A stretch of 64,000 bases of DNA from Gordius sp. MW1 (taxonomy: Eukaryota > Nematomorpha > Gordioida > Gordea > Gordiidae): the NCBI GenBank assembly GCA_964036665.1, contig OZ038533.1:2652001-2716000 (forward strand), written 5' to 3'. The notes below the pieces were generated by a model. It was not told where the DNA came from, made no database searches, and was given only the letters and a program-made list of their open reading frames with translations. Every line of letters starts with the position of its first letter. Position 1 is the stretch's first letter. Below are positions 9,500 through 21,583 of this stretch, in pieces. Position numbers and translations under genes: made by a program.

Positions 9500-10212
9500 A
9501 TTCCATAATGCTCAGTTGTTTGTGCTCAGTTTTTAATTCAATTTTCTCAAATTTTTACTTAAAAATGTTCAGTTTTTTTTATGCTCAGATTTTAATTAAA
9601 AAGTGCTCAGTTTTTTTGTAAACAAATGTTCAGTAATTTTTCAAAAAATGTTCAGTTTTTTTGCAAAAAATATTCAGTTTTTTTTCAAAAAATTTTCAGT
9701 TTTTTTTTCAAAAAATATTTCGTTTGTTTTTTTAAATATGCTCAGTTGTTTGTTATTACTAAACCTAACCCTCTTTAATAATAGTTAAAAATTATTAATT
9801 TAAATTGCCTATTTATAAAAATTATTTTTATCTGTGGAAACCTTAGAGAGCTTTTATAATCGTTGTAAGTTATTACTCTAAATTTGTATAATAAAAATCG
9901 GGAAATAACAAGTGTAGCTATATATAAGTGATATAATCCCAAAAATATTTTGAGGTCTAAAGGCTCAGCTGATTGAATGTGTGACTAGCTTCAATAGCTC
10001 GTAGGTTCGAATCCCGCTACTATCTGTTTTTAATTAAAAATTAAAACCACTTTGCATAAAAAAACTTGGCAAGTGTAATAAATCTCTAAGAAAAAATAAA
10101 AATCTGAACATTTAATAAAAACTTAACATTTAATTAAAAACTTGGCAAATTGAATCAAAAACTTGAAAAATGGCAAAAAAAACTTCGCACTTTGAATAAA
10201 AAACTGAGCACA
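9500..10212. repeat. Foldback-like element built of CTCAGTTTTT repeats
   Basis: The left arm (about 9520-9765) repeats TGCTCAGTTTTT and TGTTCAGTTTTTT every 30-40 bp. The right arm (10050-10212) repeats the complement, for example AAAAACTGAGCA. The outer ends, TTGTGCTCAGTTTTTAATTCAA on the left and the complement of TTTGAATAAAAAACTGAGCA on the right, are inverted copies. A tRNA-like sequence lies between. No target duplication was resolved. Confidence 0.55.
9960..10025 (+). tRNA. tRNA-like pseudogene or SINE head
   Basis: A polymerase III box B, GGTTCGAATCC, and a box A-like GGCTCAGCTGATTG are correctly spaced. The acceptor and T stems do not pair, so a working tRNA is unlikely. Confidence 0.35.
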
Positions 10213-10224
10213 ATAATTTGTTCT

Positions 10225-10450
10225 CGTTTATAATCTATGTTATTTTTTATCAAATTTATAATTATTTTGACAGGGCAAAGAAATAAAAGAGATTTAATGA
10301 CATATTTCTTCTCAATATTAAATCCTTTATTGTTTGAATGAATAGGTATGGAATAAAGTTTCATGCAATTTGAAAGTAAGTTTACAATTTATGTTTTTTA
10401 TCAAATTTATAATTATTATGACAGGGCAAAGAAATAAAAGGGATTTATAG
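10225..10450. repeat. Tandem copies of a GACAGGGCAAAGAAATAAAAG repeat
   Basis: Two copies of a block containing ATCAAATTTATAATTATT then GACAGGGCAAAGAAATAAAA occur at 10235-10300 and 10390-10450. A third lies at 16808-16856. It is a dispersed repeat of unknown class. Confidence 0.6.
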
Positions 10451-10659
10451 CTAATTTAATAAAATTATATAAATTTCATGACCTAGACTTTTAAATATTA
10501 AAATCATATATTGTTTTAATAAACTTTTGCCAATAGTGTAAATGTTTTATACTAATAAATGAAGTTATAGATTAATTGACTTATTTTTGTATTATTTTTA
10601 AATTAAGCAAGTCACATAATGTATTGTTTTAATATCATATGAACAAAATTTTTAAATAA

Positions 10660-11818
10660 AATTGGACCACGACTATTATATTGGCTGGGTGATATGGACA
10701 GAGTGCCTATTTATAAGGTAGGGGATAATATTATAACAGATCTGTTTACACTAGATTACATATTTGAGTCGAAACATGTGCCCAAAGTAACAAGAACTAA
10801 AATAATCTTGGGTCATATAGGACAGAAAAATATAGTATTATTATTGATTTCGTGTATCCGGAGAATATATCCTCACTCAATTATGAAGATTTTATAAAAA
10901 GGGTATTTTAACCTAAATGTACCATTTTTCAGGCTAGATTACATTTTATGAGATGCATAAAAAGGATGATGAATCACTAATGGAATATATAAATTTTTAA
11001 AGTCCAGCTGAATACTGTAATTTCAAACAGATGGATAAACGTTTGAGAGACCAATTCTTACATGGACTACAATTAATAATAAAATGTATGTTCTAATAAA
11101 AGCTTTTAGAAATAACCCAGTGCAAATTTGTGGTGTTACTCCAAGTAAGGTGTAATAATAGAATTTTGAAGTTACCAGCTGTTGTTACAACCGCTGAAGA
11201 AGAACCTATATTTGGTTTAAACTGGATGCAAGCATTTAACTTAAAACTTCCTTATCAAGTCAAGATTATTTATATTCATAATGTACCAAAAAATTTCGAA
11301 GATACATTTATTGGAAAGTATCCGGAAATATTTAATGAAGGAACTGGCTGCATAAAGGATTTTGAGGTAGGTGTTTCTCTAAAGGAAGAAGCCAATCCTA
11401 AAACTTTTCCACCCAGGAGAGTTCCTTTCCCACTACGTAAGAAAGTTAAAGATGAACTTATAAGATTGTTGAAAGACGATATAATTGAACATGCTGATCC
11501 TTCAACAACACCAATTTAATGAGCAACCCTATTAGTAAATGTCATTAAATCAAATGGTACTACTAAAATAAGTGGTGACTTTCGTGTAACTTTAACCGTA
11601 CCTAAGCCTAAATAAATATCTATTACCAACATTTGATGATTTATTAATGAAGATTGCAGGAGGAGAAAGGTTAACAATTAAGATTTGGCAGAAGAATCAT
11701 GACCGTACCTTACGATCGCTACACATATAGGCTCTTATGGATATAAAAGACTTCCATTAGGATTGTCTATCGCACCCATAGACTAGATAGACTGCTCATG
11801 CCATATGGTAAATTTTAT
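10660..11818 (+). pseudogene. Gypsy retrotransposon fragment (gag to RT start), copy A
   Basis: Starts with a gag N-terminus (RVPIYKVGDNIITDLF). At 11130-11519 a frame runs from the end of the protease into the start of reverse transcriptase. It has the FGLNWMQAF strand, a Y.EIFNEGTG hinge and the FPPRRVPFPLRKKV.DEL motif that precedes Gypsy RT. Stops break it on both sides. The same family lies inverted at 13480-14880. A hAT-type element interrupts it at 11827. Confidence 0.75.
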
Positions 11819-11826
11819 GTCAATTT

Positions 11827-13152
11827 TAGTGATGCGGAAAAACCGAGAAAAATCTCGGAAAAATGGAGTCGAGATCGAGACAAGAATTTTGATGTCGAGA
11901 CGAGACGATACGAGATTTTTTCGGCGAGATCTCGACTTTTTATTGATCGTTAAATTTTTGTAAATTACTGTATATTTTAATTTGCAAGATTTACATTTTA
12001 GGTATTAAGTATAAATCAATATGTATGGAATATATTTGATATTAAAAAAATTTCTAAGTGTAATAAATATTATATATTTTTGCAAACAAATTTAAAATTT
12101 AGCAATCATTTACTTACTTATGGTTGACACCTTAGTGTATACGATTTTACAAGTACATTAGAGTAATGAGTTTTCTAGAAGTTTTCATGCTTCAACTAAT
12201 AGTATGCCTCCCAAATTTTTGAACCTTAATAAGACATTATGTGAATACATAGTTTTGTCATATGCATTACTTTTCACATTATAAGCTGGGTTGACAGGTG
12301 CATTCAATTTACTATAATTTCTATAATTGTGCAAAATAAAATAAATACACGAACCTATATGTACTAGATAAATTACTATTTAATGGCATAGTTAGTTAGA
12401 TTGGAAGGTAATTTTTAGAATACAAATTTGTAATGATTTTTGTCAGAAAATTAAATACGTGCACTTATTTACAGTTTAAAACCTTATGTCCTTGATCCAT
12501 TAATAATTCTGCTTTAATTGTTGGTTTTACTACGTTTTCATATGTTCAACTAATTATCTATTCCGTAAATAATAATATTCGTATTGAAAGTCACCTGCAC
12601 TTGTGGTTTAACGTTCTAGTAAACATCCAATAAACTCCATGGGCTATAATTGATGATGGTAATATTAATGGACTTAAACGTTTGCCTTAAATATGTTAAG
12701 GCCTACTTTTAAGCTTCAGAGTTAATAAAGGATTGCAATTTGCTCAATTATGCAAATAAGTCAACTATAAGGGAACTTATAATTTTCTAAGTCTATTTAT
12801 AGTTGACTAACACAGTGAATTTGATACAAATGTTATAAATTTAATTTTCTATACTTTAAATTTATTTATAATTTTTTTAGTCTGAACTTCATGGAATATG
12901 TTATTTTTTTGAATTAATTCATATTGTCAGTGAGATGTCGTGTCTCGCTAAATCTTTAAAAGTTTGTGTGTTAAAGTTTTTAAAAAATATAAAAGTTAGT
13001 CATTTGGATTTTTAAACACTTATTTAATATTTTTAATAAAACAAGAAAAAATTTTATTCCCTATATTATTTTTAAAAAAGTCGAGACGAGACGAGAATTC
13101 TCGTCGAGACGAGACCGAGATTTTTCTAGACCGAGACGAGATCGAAACACTA
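11827..13152. mobile_element. hAT-type MITE with GAGACGA subterminal arrays
   Basis: Begins TAGTGATGCGG and ends CGAAACACTA, with an 8-bp target duplication GTCAATTT at 11819-11826 and 13153-13160. Both ends carry clustered CGAGACGAGA and GAGATCTCG repeats, which resemble transposase-binding arrays. The interior is AT-rich and non-coding. A diverged second copy is at 53440-55047. The ends and duplication length fit hAT. Confidence 0.85.
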
Positions 13153-13479
13153 GTCAATTTTTTCTCCATTTTAAAGACAACACTGGTCTATTTCGACCAT
13201 GGAATTTTGCCCTATAACAGTCAACTTCCTCACTAGTTTATAAATTTAAATGAAAGTCATTAAATTAATATTATACAAAATATAATTGGCTCTATATTAC
13301 TAAACAAACTTTCATCAGAGTTCTTACATTTTTAATTTTTATGTATTGTTTAAATGGTATTTAATTTAGAATGCTGTTTTTGATATCTATTTACCTTTTT
13401 AAGATTATTTAATTTACAAAAATTACTAATATCTATATAATCATTCCTTTACCAATTAACAAAATGGTGGAAAATAGGA

Positions 13480-14880
13480 TATACTTTTTGTGCGTTGATG
13501 AGGAGTCTATCTAGAGTCTATGATCGCACCCAACATATTTCAATGTTACACGAAAGTCACTACATATTTTAATAGAACGATTTGATTTAATGCCATTTAC
13601 TATGGGTGGTGACCATTGAATTGGGTTTTTGGAAGGATATACAGGTTCAATAATATCTTCAACAATCGTTTAATTTTATCTTCCATTTTCTTTCGTAAGA
13701 AAAGGTACTCTCCGTGCAGAGTAAGCTATGGGTTTGGTTTTCTCCTTAGGTAATATTTACATAATCATCGATGCAACCTGTGCCATCCCTAAAGTCATCT
13801 GAAAATTTTTCTACAAATGGGTTTCTAAATTTGTAACTTTTGTTTGTATGTTATTAATTTGGATGTGAGAGGGGAATTTTAGGTCAAAAGCTTGCTTCCA
13901 ATTTAAACCAAACAAATGTAGGTTTTTCTTCAGCAGTTGTAACGACAGCTGGTAATTTCAAAATTTTATTGTTAAGCCTTACTTGGAGTAATGTTTCACC
14001 ACAAATTGACACTTGATTATTTCCAAAAGCTTTTATAATTGGACATAGGTAACATGGGTGTCTTTAGAATTTGATACATTTACTTATTGATCACTTATAC
14101 ACATGACCCTTTATCATACAACATGGTATATTGCTTGTTGATCTTTACATTTATATAGGGATTTTGTTGATGTTTATTTAATAAATTATCCCAATTGTAT
14201 TAATTAATGATTTACTTTGTAGTTTTGCAAAATGTCCTTTCTTTTTAGATTTATGGCAAATTTTGTTAAAGGCATAACATTTGGTGGACTTATGACAACT
14301 GCCACATTTGCTGCAATTATTAATGGAATATTGTTTGTTTGAGACCCACCTATTTTGATGTTGTAATTTGTTCAATTTATTAGATGGTTAACCTCCTTAT
14401 TAGCTAGTTGGATAGATTCAGCTAAGTTGTACAAATCATTAAAAGTCACCACTTCTCCTGTATGCTTCACAGCATCTGGCCATCTTGTCCTAACATCTAT
14501 TTCTAAGGATATATTTTGTAGTCCATGTAAGAATTGGTTTCTCATACGTTCATCTAATTGTTTAGCATTCAGCTGATGCTTTTAAGCTAGTTACATATTC
14601 ATCATCATGTAATACCTTTTTTAGCAATTTATCTTCATATTCGAGTGAGGATATATTCTCTGAATAAACCAAATTAATCAATATCTATTTTTCTGTCCCA
14701 TATAACGCAAGAGTCTTTAGTTCTTGTTTCTTTGGGCACATGTTTCTACTCAAATGTTAGCTAGTGTAAACAGATATGTTAGAATATTATCCCCTACCTT
14801 ACAACCAGGTATTCCTATGTTGTCCATTTCACCACGCCAATAAAATAGTTGTCGTGGTCTAGTTTTATTCAAATTATTAT
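13480..14880 (-). pseudogene. Gypsy retrotransposon fragment, copy B, inverted
   Basis: Minus-strand relative of the copy at 10660. The gag start is near 14830. A zinc-knuckle region at 14375-14178 has CSKCGSCHKSTKC (CX2CX3HX4C) followed by a damaged second knuckle ending KKKGHF. A protease-RT junction lies near 13970-13600. It has many stops. With copy A it forms an inverted pair. Confidence 0.7.
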
Positions 14881-16180
14881 TCAAATATGATATTAAAACA
14901 ATACATATACACAAGGTAAATAGAACTAAAAGATATTATAGATAACGTGCCTAAACACATATTATATAACATTACAGAGGAGATGGTACTAAAAAAATTT
15001 AAAATGTTCTATATGATATATACACTTTGAATATCATGGTAGTTTGATTGATAAGTCATATTTTGAGATTAAATAGATGACAGAACTCTATCAATTTTAT
15101 ATATAACTATTTAATCATCTTTTTTATTATGTAACACAGTATTTGTAGAACAATTGCTTAATAAATATGCTTCTTCCTTTGCAAGTTCTGGCCCTGCATC
15201 TGTAAATTAATCTCATTTTTTGTGTGGTGGTGTGTGTGGAATTTAATATTTATACATTTTAGTCTTATTATTTTATGATTTAGAATTGTTTTATAATTCA
15301 TACTCAAAATTAGAATCACATCACATCACAAAATTTTTAATTTCGCAGGTTATAAAGTTAATATAAAAATAACGCGTTAAATTAACTAATAAACTATTCT
15401 CTAACCACGTGATAAATTCAACCAAAATCAGAAATGTTCAGGGTGAATTCGGCGAGTTGATAGGGCACCTTAAAATATTAAATTGACATAGTTGTGTTTA
15501 CATTTAACTCATGCGCTTACTAATTATTTCTCTCATTGATATATAATAAAAAACCCTTTTCCACTATAATGGTTTTTCTAATTAGGGGATAATAAGATAC
15601 ACATTATAATAAAATATATTAATTTTCCAATAAAAAACAAAACATTTTTTAAATGCAAACATTAGTCTCAAACAGATAGGCTTTTAGGGTAGGCGTGTTG
15701 CAGAATTTGTTAGAAAAAGAGGAAAAGTGATTTTTAAAAAATAATAAGCACGAATAAGAGGTATGTTTGTTTTTACTGACATCAAGAACCATTATTCCAG
15801 AAAATTTTATTTTGCTTGCCGTAATAATTAATATAAAAATAAAAAAATAAATCTATGATTAACTAAAAATAATGCTTATGACATGGTTATACTGCGCATA
15901 CATAAAAAACGCAGCAAAATTCTAAAATACCCCAAATGCGAGAGCTAATACTAGTCTGATTTTAAAAATAGGAAAGAAAGAGAGGGCTAGTAAACAATAT
16001 TCCTAAAGGTATAACTATATATTTAGTCGAATATTTTTTCTTTAGATCACTATTAAATAAAAATCTCATATTGCTGTTTGTCACATTGAGTGGCCAGCTT
16101 TTTTAGAGATTGAATGAGGGGTGACGCTGGTATCCAGGCCTTACAGCCGTGTTAACGTATATATTACAACTTTAAAAAAG
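14881..16180. other. AT-rich intergenic, no supported gene
   Basis: Mostly AT-rich. A short minus-strand open stretch (about 15205-15118, residues DAGPELAKEEAYLLSNC) follows a fair acceptor. It has no partner exon or family match, so it is not called. Confidence 0.5.
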
Positions 16181-16184
16181 AAAG

Positions 16185-16255
16185 TGCTGTGAGCGGGATT
16201 TCAACCCCGAGATCTTCAAAGACAAAGCTTAGACCACTACGCCCCCATAACCATT
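16185..16255 (-). tRNA. tRNA-like sequence, probably SINE-derived
   Basis: On the minus strand a box A (TAGTGGTCTAAG) and a box B-like GGTTGAAATCC are correctly spaced. Only part of the T stem pairs and the acceptor stem is poor, so it is probably a pseudogene. Confidence 0.35.
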
Positions 16256-16504
16256 AGATCAACAATAAATATGGATGATAATATAAAAATAGCAAAAATC
16301 CTACTTAAATTAATTACAATCCTTCCTATCTGAACAAAGAGCAGTGTATTATTGTTAATTATACGTTGGTGCTATATACATAAATTGTAGAAACTCTTTC
16401 TCGTCTTTGACACGGGTCGCGGTGTACGCTGGCATAACGTAGCCTGTGGATCGAAAGCTGAATACCGTTATTAATCTTAATCAGAAGTCAGATTTGTTTG
16501 AATT

Positions 16505-16680
16505 TTGCTGCTTAGGCCACCCGCCCCAACCCTTCTAAGTGGCTGCCCGGCCATCCTCGAACCATTGGAACTACCGGCCCGAAATATTGAATTTTCCCGT
16601 TAGGCCTAATTTATTCGATCCCAAATTCTTTCAATCACTTTAAATGAATAAGCATTAGATTAATAGCATATACATTAAAC
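16505..16680. repeat. CCCG-rich dispersed repeat with empty piggyBac site
   Basis: A GC-rich block continues into a tail reading AAATTCTTTCAATCACTTTA then AATGAATAAGCATTAGATTA. The same tail at 24280-24920 is split by a piggyBac-type insertion. Here the TTAA (16640-16643) is unoccupied. Confidence 0.7.
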
Positions 16681-17339
16681 CAATGATAGCAATATTTATA
16701 ATTCATCATTATTAGGTAAAAATAACCAATCTTCGATAATTTTTTGGGTGTTCGTCTTTTAGACTATTAATATAATCAATTTTCAATTTCAAAATAAAGG
16801 TGTTATGATCAAATTTATAATAATTATGACAGGGCAAAGAAATAAAAGAGATTTTATCATAATACATAGCTAGTTAACTTTTTATTATTATAATTATAAG
16901 CAATGAATTCAATATCAACAAAACCTCAAAGCTTGTGTTAAAATGCAGATAGAGCAGAGTAACTAAATAAAATCGCAAAAAATTCAACACTTTGCTCTAT
17001 CTAAAATTCTAAAAGTTCATTTTTATAAAGAAATTTAAAGAAACCCCGATTTTTTTTCTAAAGTATCGAACTTAATTTTAAGTCATATGAATAATAAGTT
17101 TAGTTTTTATAGCATTTCAAACTTTGAACCCAATTGTCTCAGTTTGGAGTTTTGAGGAAAAGTTGTATCAGAATTAGCCTGAAGCTGAGTGCTAGCTTCT
17201 TCGAGGCATTAAAAGTCTGATAATTCCGTTAAGCAAACTTAAATCAATATTAATTAACCTATAAGACTCCAATTTTGCGTAAATGTTTTGTTAATATGGC
17301 TCTGTATCGATTTAAGCATGGCTTAGTATTCCGCCTAAC

Positions 17340-17880
17340 ATGATTCTTGATGCAAAGTGTACTTAGGGTCTTTGTAATAACAACTTTGTTCATCATATCT
17401 TATCCATACTTTTGTAATTAACCTTCGTTAAAGGCACCTTTTAAAACTGTATTAATTAAAAGGGCTGTGAAATTGTTGCCTATATTGTTCAAGTGCTTTT
17501 TAAACGTTCGCGCCTTGGTCTGTGACTGAATTGATAGTAAAATCTTCTTTTGTAAACCCAGATGCCATATTAATTGCTATTAATATAGTTTTAATATTTT
17601 CCCCGCTTTTTTGATTATTAAACTTTGTCGTAAGAAGAAGTTTAGTCAATAATAACAAATTTTCGTCTATATAACGTAAGTAAATAATTTTTATGTGATC
17701 TTCTGCCCACATATTTATGGTGGCAGACACGAGGTCGTTGTTGAAACAAGGATTTAGCTTCACCACGAAATCATTTCCTGATTTGTCGGACAAAGTACTT
17801 ACCTTTTTTGATATTGTTGTTGGAAGGGACCACATTATAATGTCTATATGACCTTTAGAAGCCCCGATGTCAATTACCAA
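17340..17880 (-). pseudogene. hAT superfamily transposase fragment
   Basis: A 126-codon minus-strand frame (17880-17500) has the look of the hAT transposase catalytic region. SATINMWAEDHIKIIYLRYI matches the conserved DMWTD-type segment, and KSGENIKTIL and VTDQGANV match the following conserved strands. A stop follows and weak similarity continues to about 17340. It lacks the C-terminal dimerisation domain. It may derive from an autonomous relative of the hAT elements here. Confidence 0.65.
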
Positions 17881-18419
17881 TTAGCAAAATGGTGGGAAGC
17901 CTGGGCCTCCAATAGGCTCAAATAGCCTAATAACTAACAATACGGTACTTTTTATTAGTTTTTGCTCTAACCTAACTCATAGCGTTGAAAAAGCGGTTTA
18001 TTGTTTATATATTCTATTATTTTCGGAAGATCAAAGGGAATGCATTAATGACTATGACGCTCCATTACTGGATTCATTTTTAAAATTTTTATATCAATAG
18101 CTTTTTAGATAAATTTATAAAAATTAAATGTTTACAATAAATAGCAAAAATATGAAAAATAAAATCGAGAGTTATTCAATTGAATGTTAATAATTTACTT
18201 ACCTTGTTGACGTAAAAGAATTTATGCCTTACGTAAATCAATTTGATAACATTAAAAATGTAAATTCACTCGATGACTTCAATATTAAGCAAGCGGAAAA
18301 GTTTAATTAAGCTGCGTAGAAAGAAGTTTTTTAGAATCATAGCTCATCGTAAATCTTACATTCACCATCACTAAATAGGGGGATTAAAAAGGGATTGTTA
18401 ATTGAGGACAGATGCTATT

Positions 18420-18790
18420 TAAGTAAGGGGGGGGGGGTGGAGAATGCTATGAAGAGGGCAATTTTCAAGGTCTTATTAATTGCTTGACCTTTAATTACCA
18501 TTTAAGAGGGATGGTGCATAAAGGGGAGAGGGGTTGCCTTGCGTTATCACTCGCTAGAGCCCTGCATGAGGGAATGGGGGAACTAAGGGAGGAGAAGAAA
18601 GGGGAAAAAAGTGGGTGGGGGCTAAGGGGACAAAAGGGGAGGGGTAAGAAACATGGGGGGGGTGGGAAATCGGGGCAAGGGGGCTAAAAAGTGGGTTAAA
18701 TGAGGAAGGCAAGGGGCCCAAAAGAGGAAGGGAGGAGACAAATGGGAGAGGAGCAGGGGTAAAAAGAGAGTGAGTGAGGGGGGCAAAAGA
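18420..18790. repeat. Purine-rich (G-tract) low-complexity tract
   Basis: A strongly strand-biased G/A-rich region with a G run at 18427-18437 and many GGGG and GGGGGG runs. The overlapping open frames on both strands are composition artefacts. Confidence 0.7.
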
Positions 18791-19350
18791 GTTGGCCTGC
18801 AGGCACAAAATAAAAATGGAATTTGGCCGGGGTCAGATAAAGTAGAAGTAAGCAACGGTCATTAATAATTTGCTTAGAATTTAGCCAGTTCCGCATTCAT
18901 CCGTTATAAAGCAACAGAATAGGAAAAATGCCAAGGAAATTTACATATAACGGTTATCAGTCGGGCCCATAAACAATAATGGATATTGGGCTCGGGCGAG
19001 GTCGAAAAAATGAAAGCCAACCAGTGGTCATTAATATTTATCAGCCAAAATAAATAATTTTCATACATTTTAAGCTAAAATACCATGAATGCCAAAATCT
19101 GCAGGCACAAAATTATAACTAGATTTTGACCTATGGCCGGGGTCAGACAAATTAGAAATAAGCAAGGGTCATAATTAATTTAAAGGGAATTATTGAGCCA
19201 GTTTCTAAATCATCAGTAATAAAGCAACAACCTAGGTTAATTGCCAAAAGAAATTTATATTTAAAGGCAATCAATCGAGCCTAAAAACAATAGTAGAGTT
19301 TCAGCTCGAACGAGGTGAAAAAATTAAAGCCAACCAGCGGTCATTAGTTA
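18790..19350. repeat. Tandem duplication of about 300 bp
   Basis: Two diverged copies begin near 18797 and 19101. Both contain GCAGGCACAAAAT, GGCCGGGGTCAGA, a TAATAAAGCAACA-type block and AAAGCCAACCAG(T/C)GGTCATTA in the same order. Non-coding. Confidence 0.7.
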
Positions 19351-19685
19351 GTCTATTTGCGAAAGCAAAATAAAAGTCTTTTACAGAAGCAAATATACAA
19401 GTCTCTTACTAAAGCATAAGTCTTTAGAAGTTTTTATCCTTCTTCATTATTAAAAGTGTAATATGTTAATTATAACCAAAAAATAAAATAAATATATTTT
19501 GATGTGTATGCGTTTTTATATACACTTGTGTACAGATAAAATAAAGTATTAATATGAATAATATCTGCAATTAATTATCTAAGTTTTAATGTCTATTGTG
19601 TATTCAAATTGTATAATGAGGGTGTAATATGAATAAAGAGATATCAAATAATATTCAAATTGGATAACAAGGGATGTGAATAAAT

Positions 19686-20770
19686 TTTTTTTTTTTTTTT
19701 TAAGTTAAAAATCTTTATTAGGTTAAATCTATATATATAAAAAATATAAAACACGATCAATAAATAAATAAATAAAAAGCGTGACTACTCTTCATCTTCA
19801 TCGAGGGCCAGAGGCCAGGTGTCGGAAAATGCCTTATAATTGTATTTGGCAATTTAAAATTCCTATTTTTTGGCGCAAAAGAAAACTTGCTGAGTATTTT
19901 CCTTCGGGAGATCTTTTTCCTATCAATTTAAAGAAGGCTAATGCCTGTTTGCCAAAAGTGGCGGAACATGAAGCCACGATAGGGATAAAAATTTTAGAAG
20001 GAATTATATCACGGTATTTATGAGTTTTGCGTGCTTCCGCTAGAGCTAACGGGTCAGCGTTATTGTTAGAGGGTGCAAATACGTCGATGCAGGTAAAGTC
20101 CCAAGATAGGAACTTACCGTCATCCCATGGAATTGTGGATGTTCCATTGGGGCGCATTCTACCCTCAAGAGTGGGTTCTGATGGTTCGAGAATGGAAGGG
20201 AAGCCGGCTTTTAGTAAAGCGGTTTGAATCAAAAGGTTGATCTTTTGATGGCGAATGAAACGGAATTTGTTAAGTTTACAATGTAAGGGGTGGTGGGCCC
20301 AAACATCCATTTGTTTCTTACAATTTTTACAAATCAATTGCTTGCAAATTGGGATCCCCAGTCTCAAGGCGATCGCATAAGTAATTTCGGGGTTTGATAG
20401 TAAGAGCCCGGAGAACTTGCTTGGAATGCATTCCAGCCATTCGTGACCAGAGTCAGTCGTTAGTGACCTGAGATTGAAATGCTGTACGGCGTCACAACTC
20501 GAAAGTAAGTAAGCGACGGAGCGTGACACTATACTGGCATCCCAATCTCGTTGTCTGACTGAATTTGGAATAATGGTTCCTGGCATTACATTTTCAAGCC
20601 ATGATGTTAAAGCAGTTTGCGTTAAAAAATCTTCAGTTTGGGTGGTCAATTTAAAAACGAGATCTTTAACTAGATTGTAAGACGAGAGAAAAGCTACTAG
20701 GCTAATGGTCAAAGGGGACCTTATTCCTAAACCTCCAAATTTAGTTGGAAGTGAAATTGGTACTATATGT
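19686..20770 (-). mobile_element. 5'-truncated LINE, ORF2 C-terminal part (copy 1)
   Basis: A poly-T at 19686-19701 marks the 3' tail of a minus-strand non-LTR element. The 292-codon frame (20712-19834) is the region downstream of reverse transcriptase. It has the RQRDWDASIVSRSVAYLLS segment, a SGHEWLECIPSKFSGLLLS-like block, a Cys/His cluster (CKNCKKQ...HPLHC), then LEPSEP.LEGRMRPNG, IPWDDGKFLSWDFTC and FIPIVASCSATFG. Related copies lie at 50434, 56366 and 60605. The 5' break is about 210 bp upstream of the RPS15 start. Confidence 0.85.
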
Positions 20771-20983
20771 CCACAGCCATTACAAATTCATTTAAGTTTC
20801 CACGGCAATTAAAAAATTACAAGTTGGACAGGATGGACAGGGCAGGTTAGACGTTCGGACAACCAAAAGCGAGCCCATAAATTGTATAGCAATTAATAAC
20901 CGCTACTAAATAAAATTACTCATTAAAATTGTGATCGACATAACCAGCATTCATTCATCTAATTTGTTTCCTCGGTAAACATC

Positions 20984-21539
<556 letters not shown>

Positions 21540-21577
21540 TTATGCAATTTTATATGCTATGTTTGCTATTTAAATTC

Positions 21578-21583
21578 AATAAA
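21578..21583 (+). terminator. Polyadenylation signal of RPS15
   Basis: AATAAA lies 38 bases after the stop codon, at normal spacing. Confidence 0.7.

Noticed and set aside
15118..15205. Possible minus-strand terminal exon (DAGPELAKEEAYLLSNC)
   Set aside because: An acceptor-like site exists, but there is no upstream partner exon and no family match; too short to call.
18484..18896. Overlapping open frames on both strands in the purine-rich tract
   Set aside because: Strong base bias removes stop codons; no domain, splice or start context.
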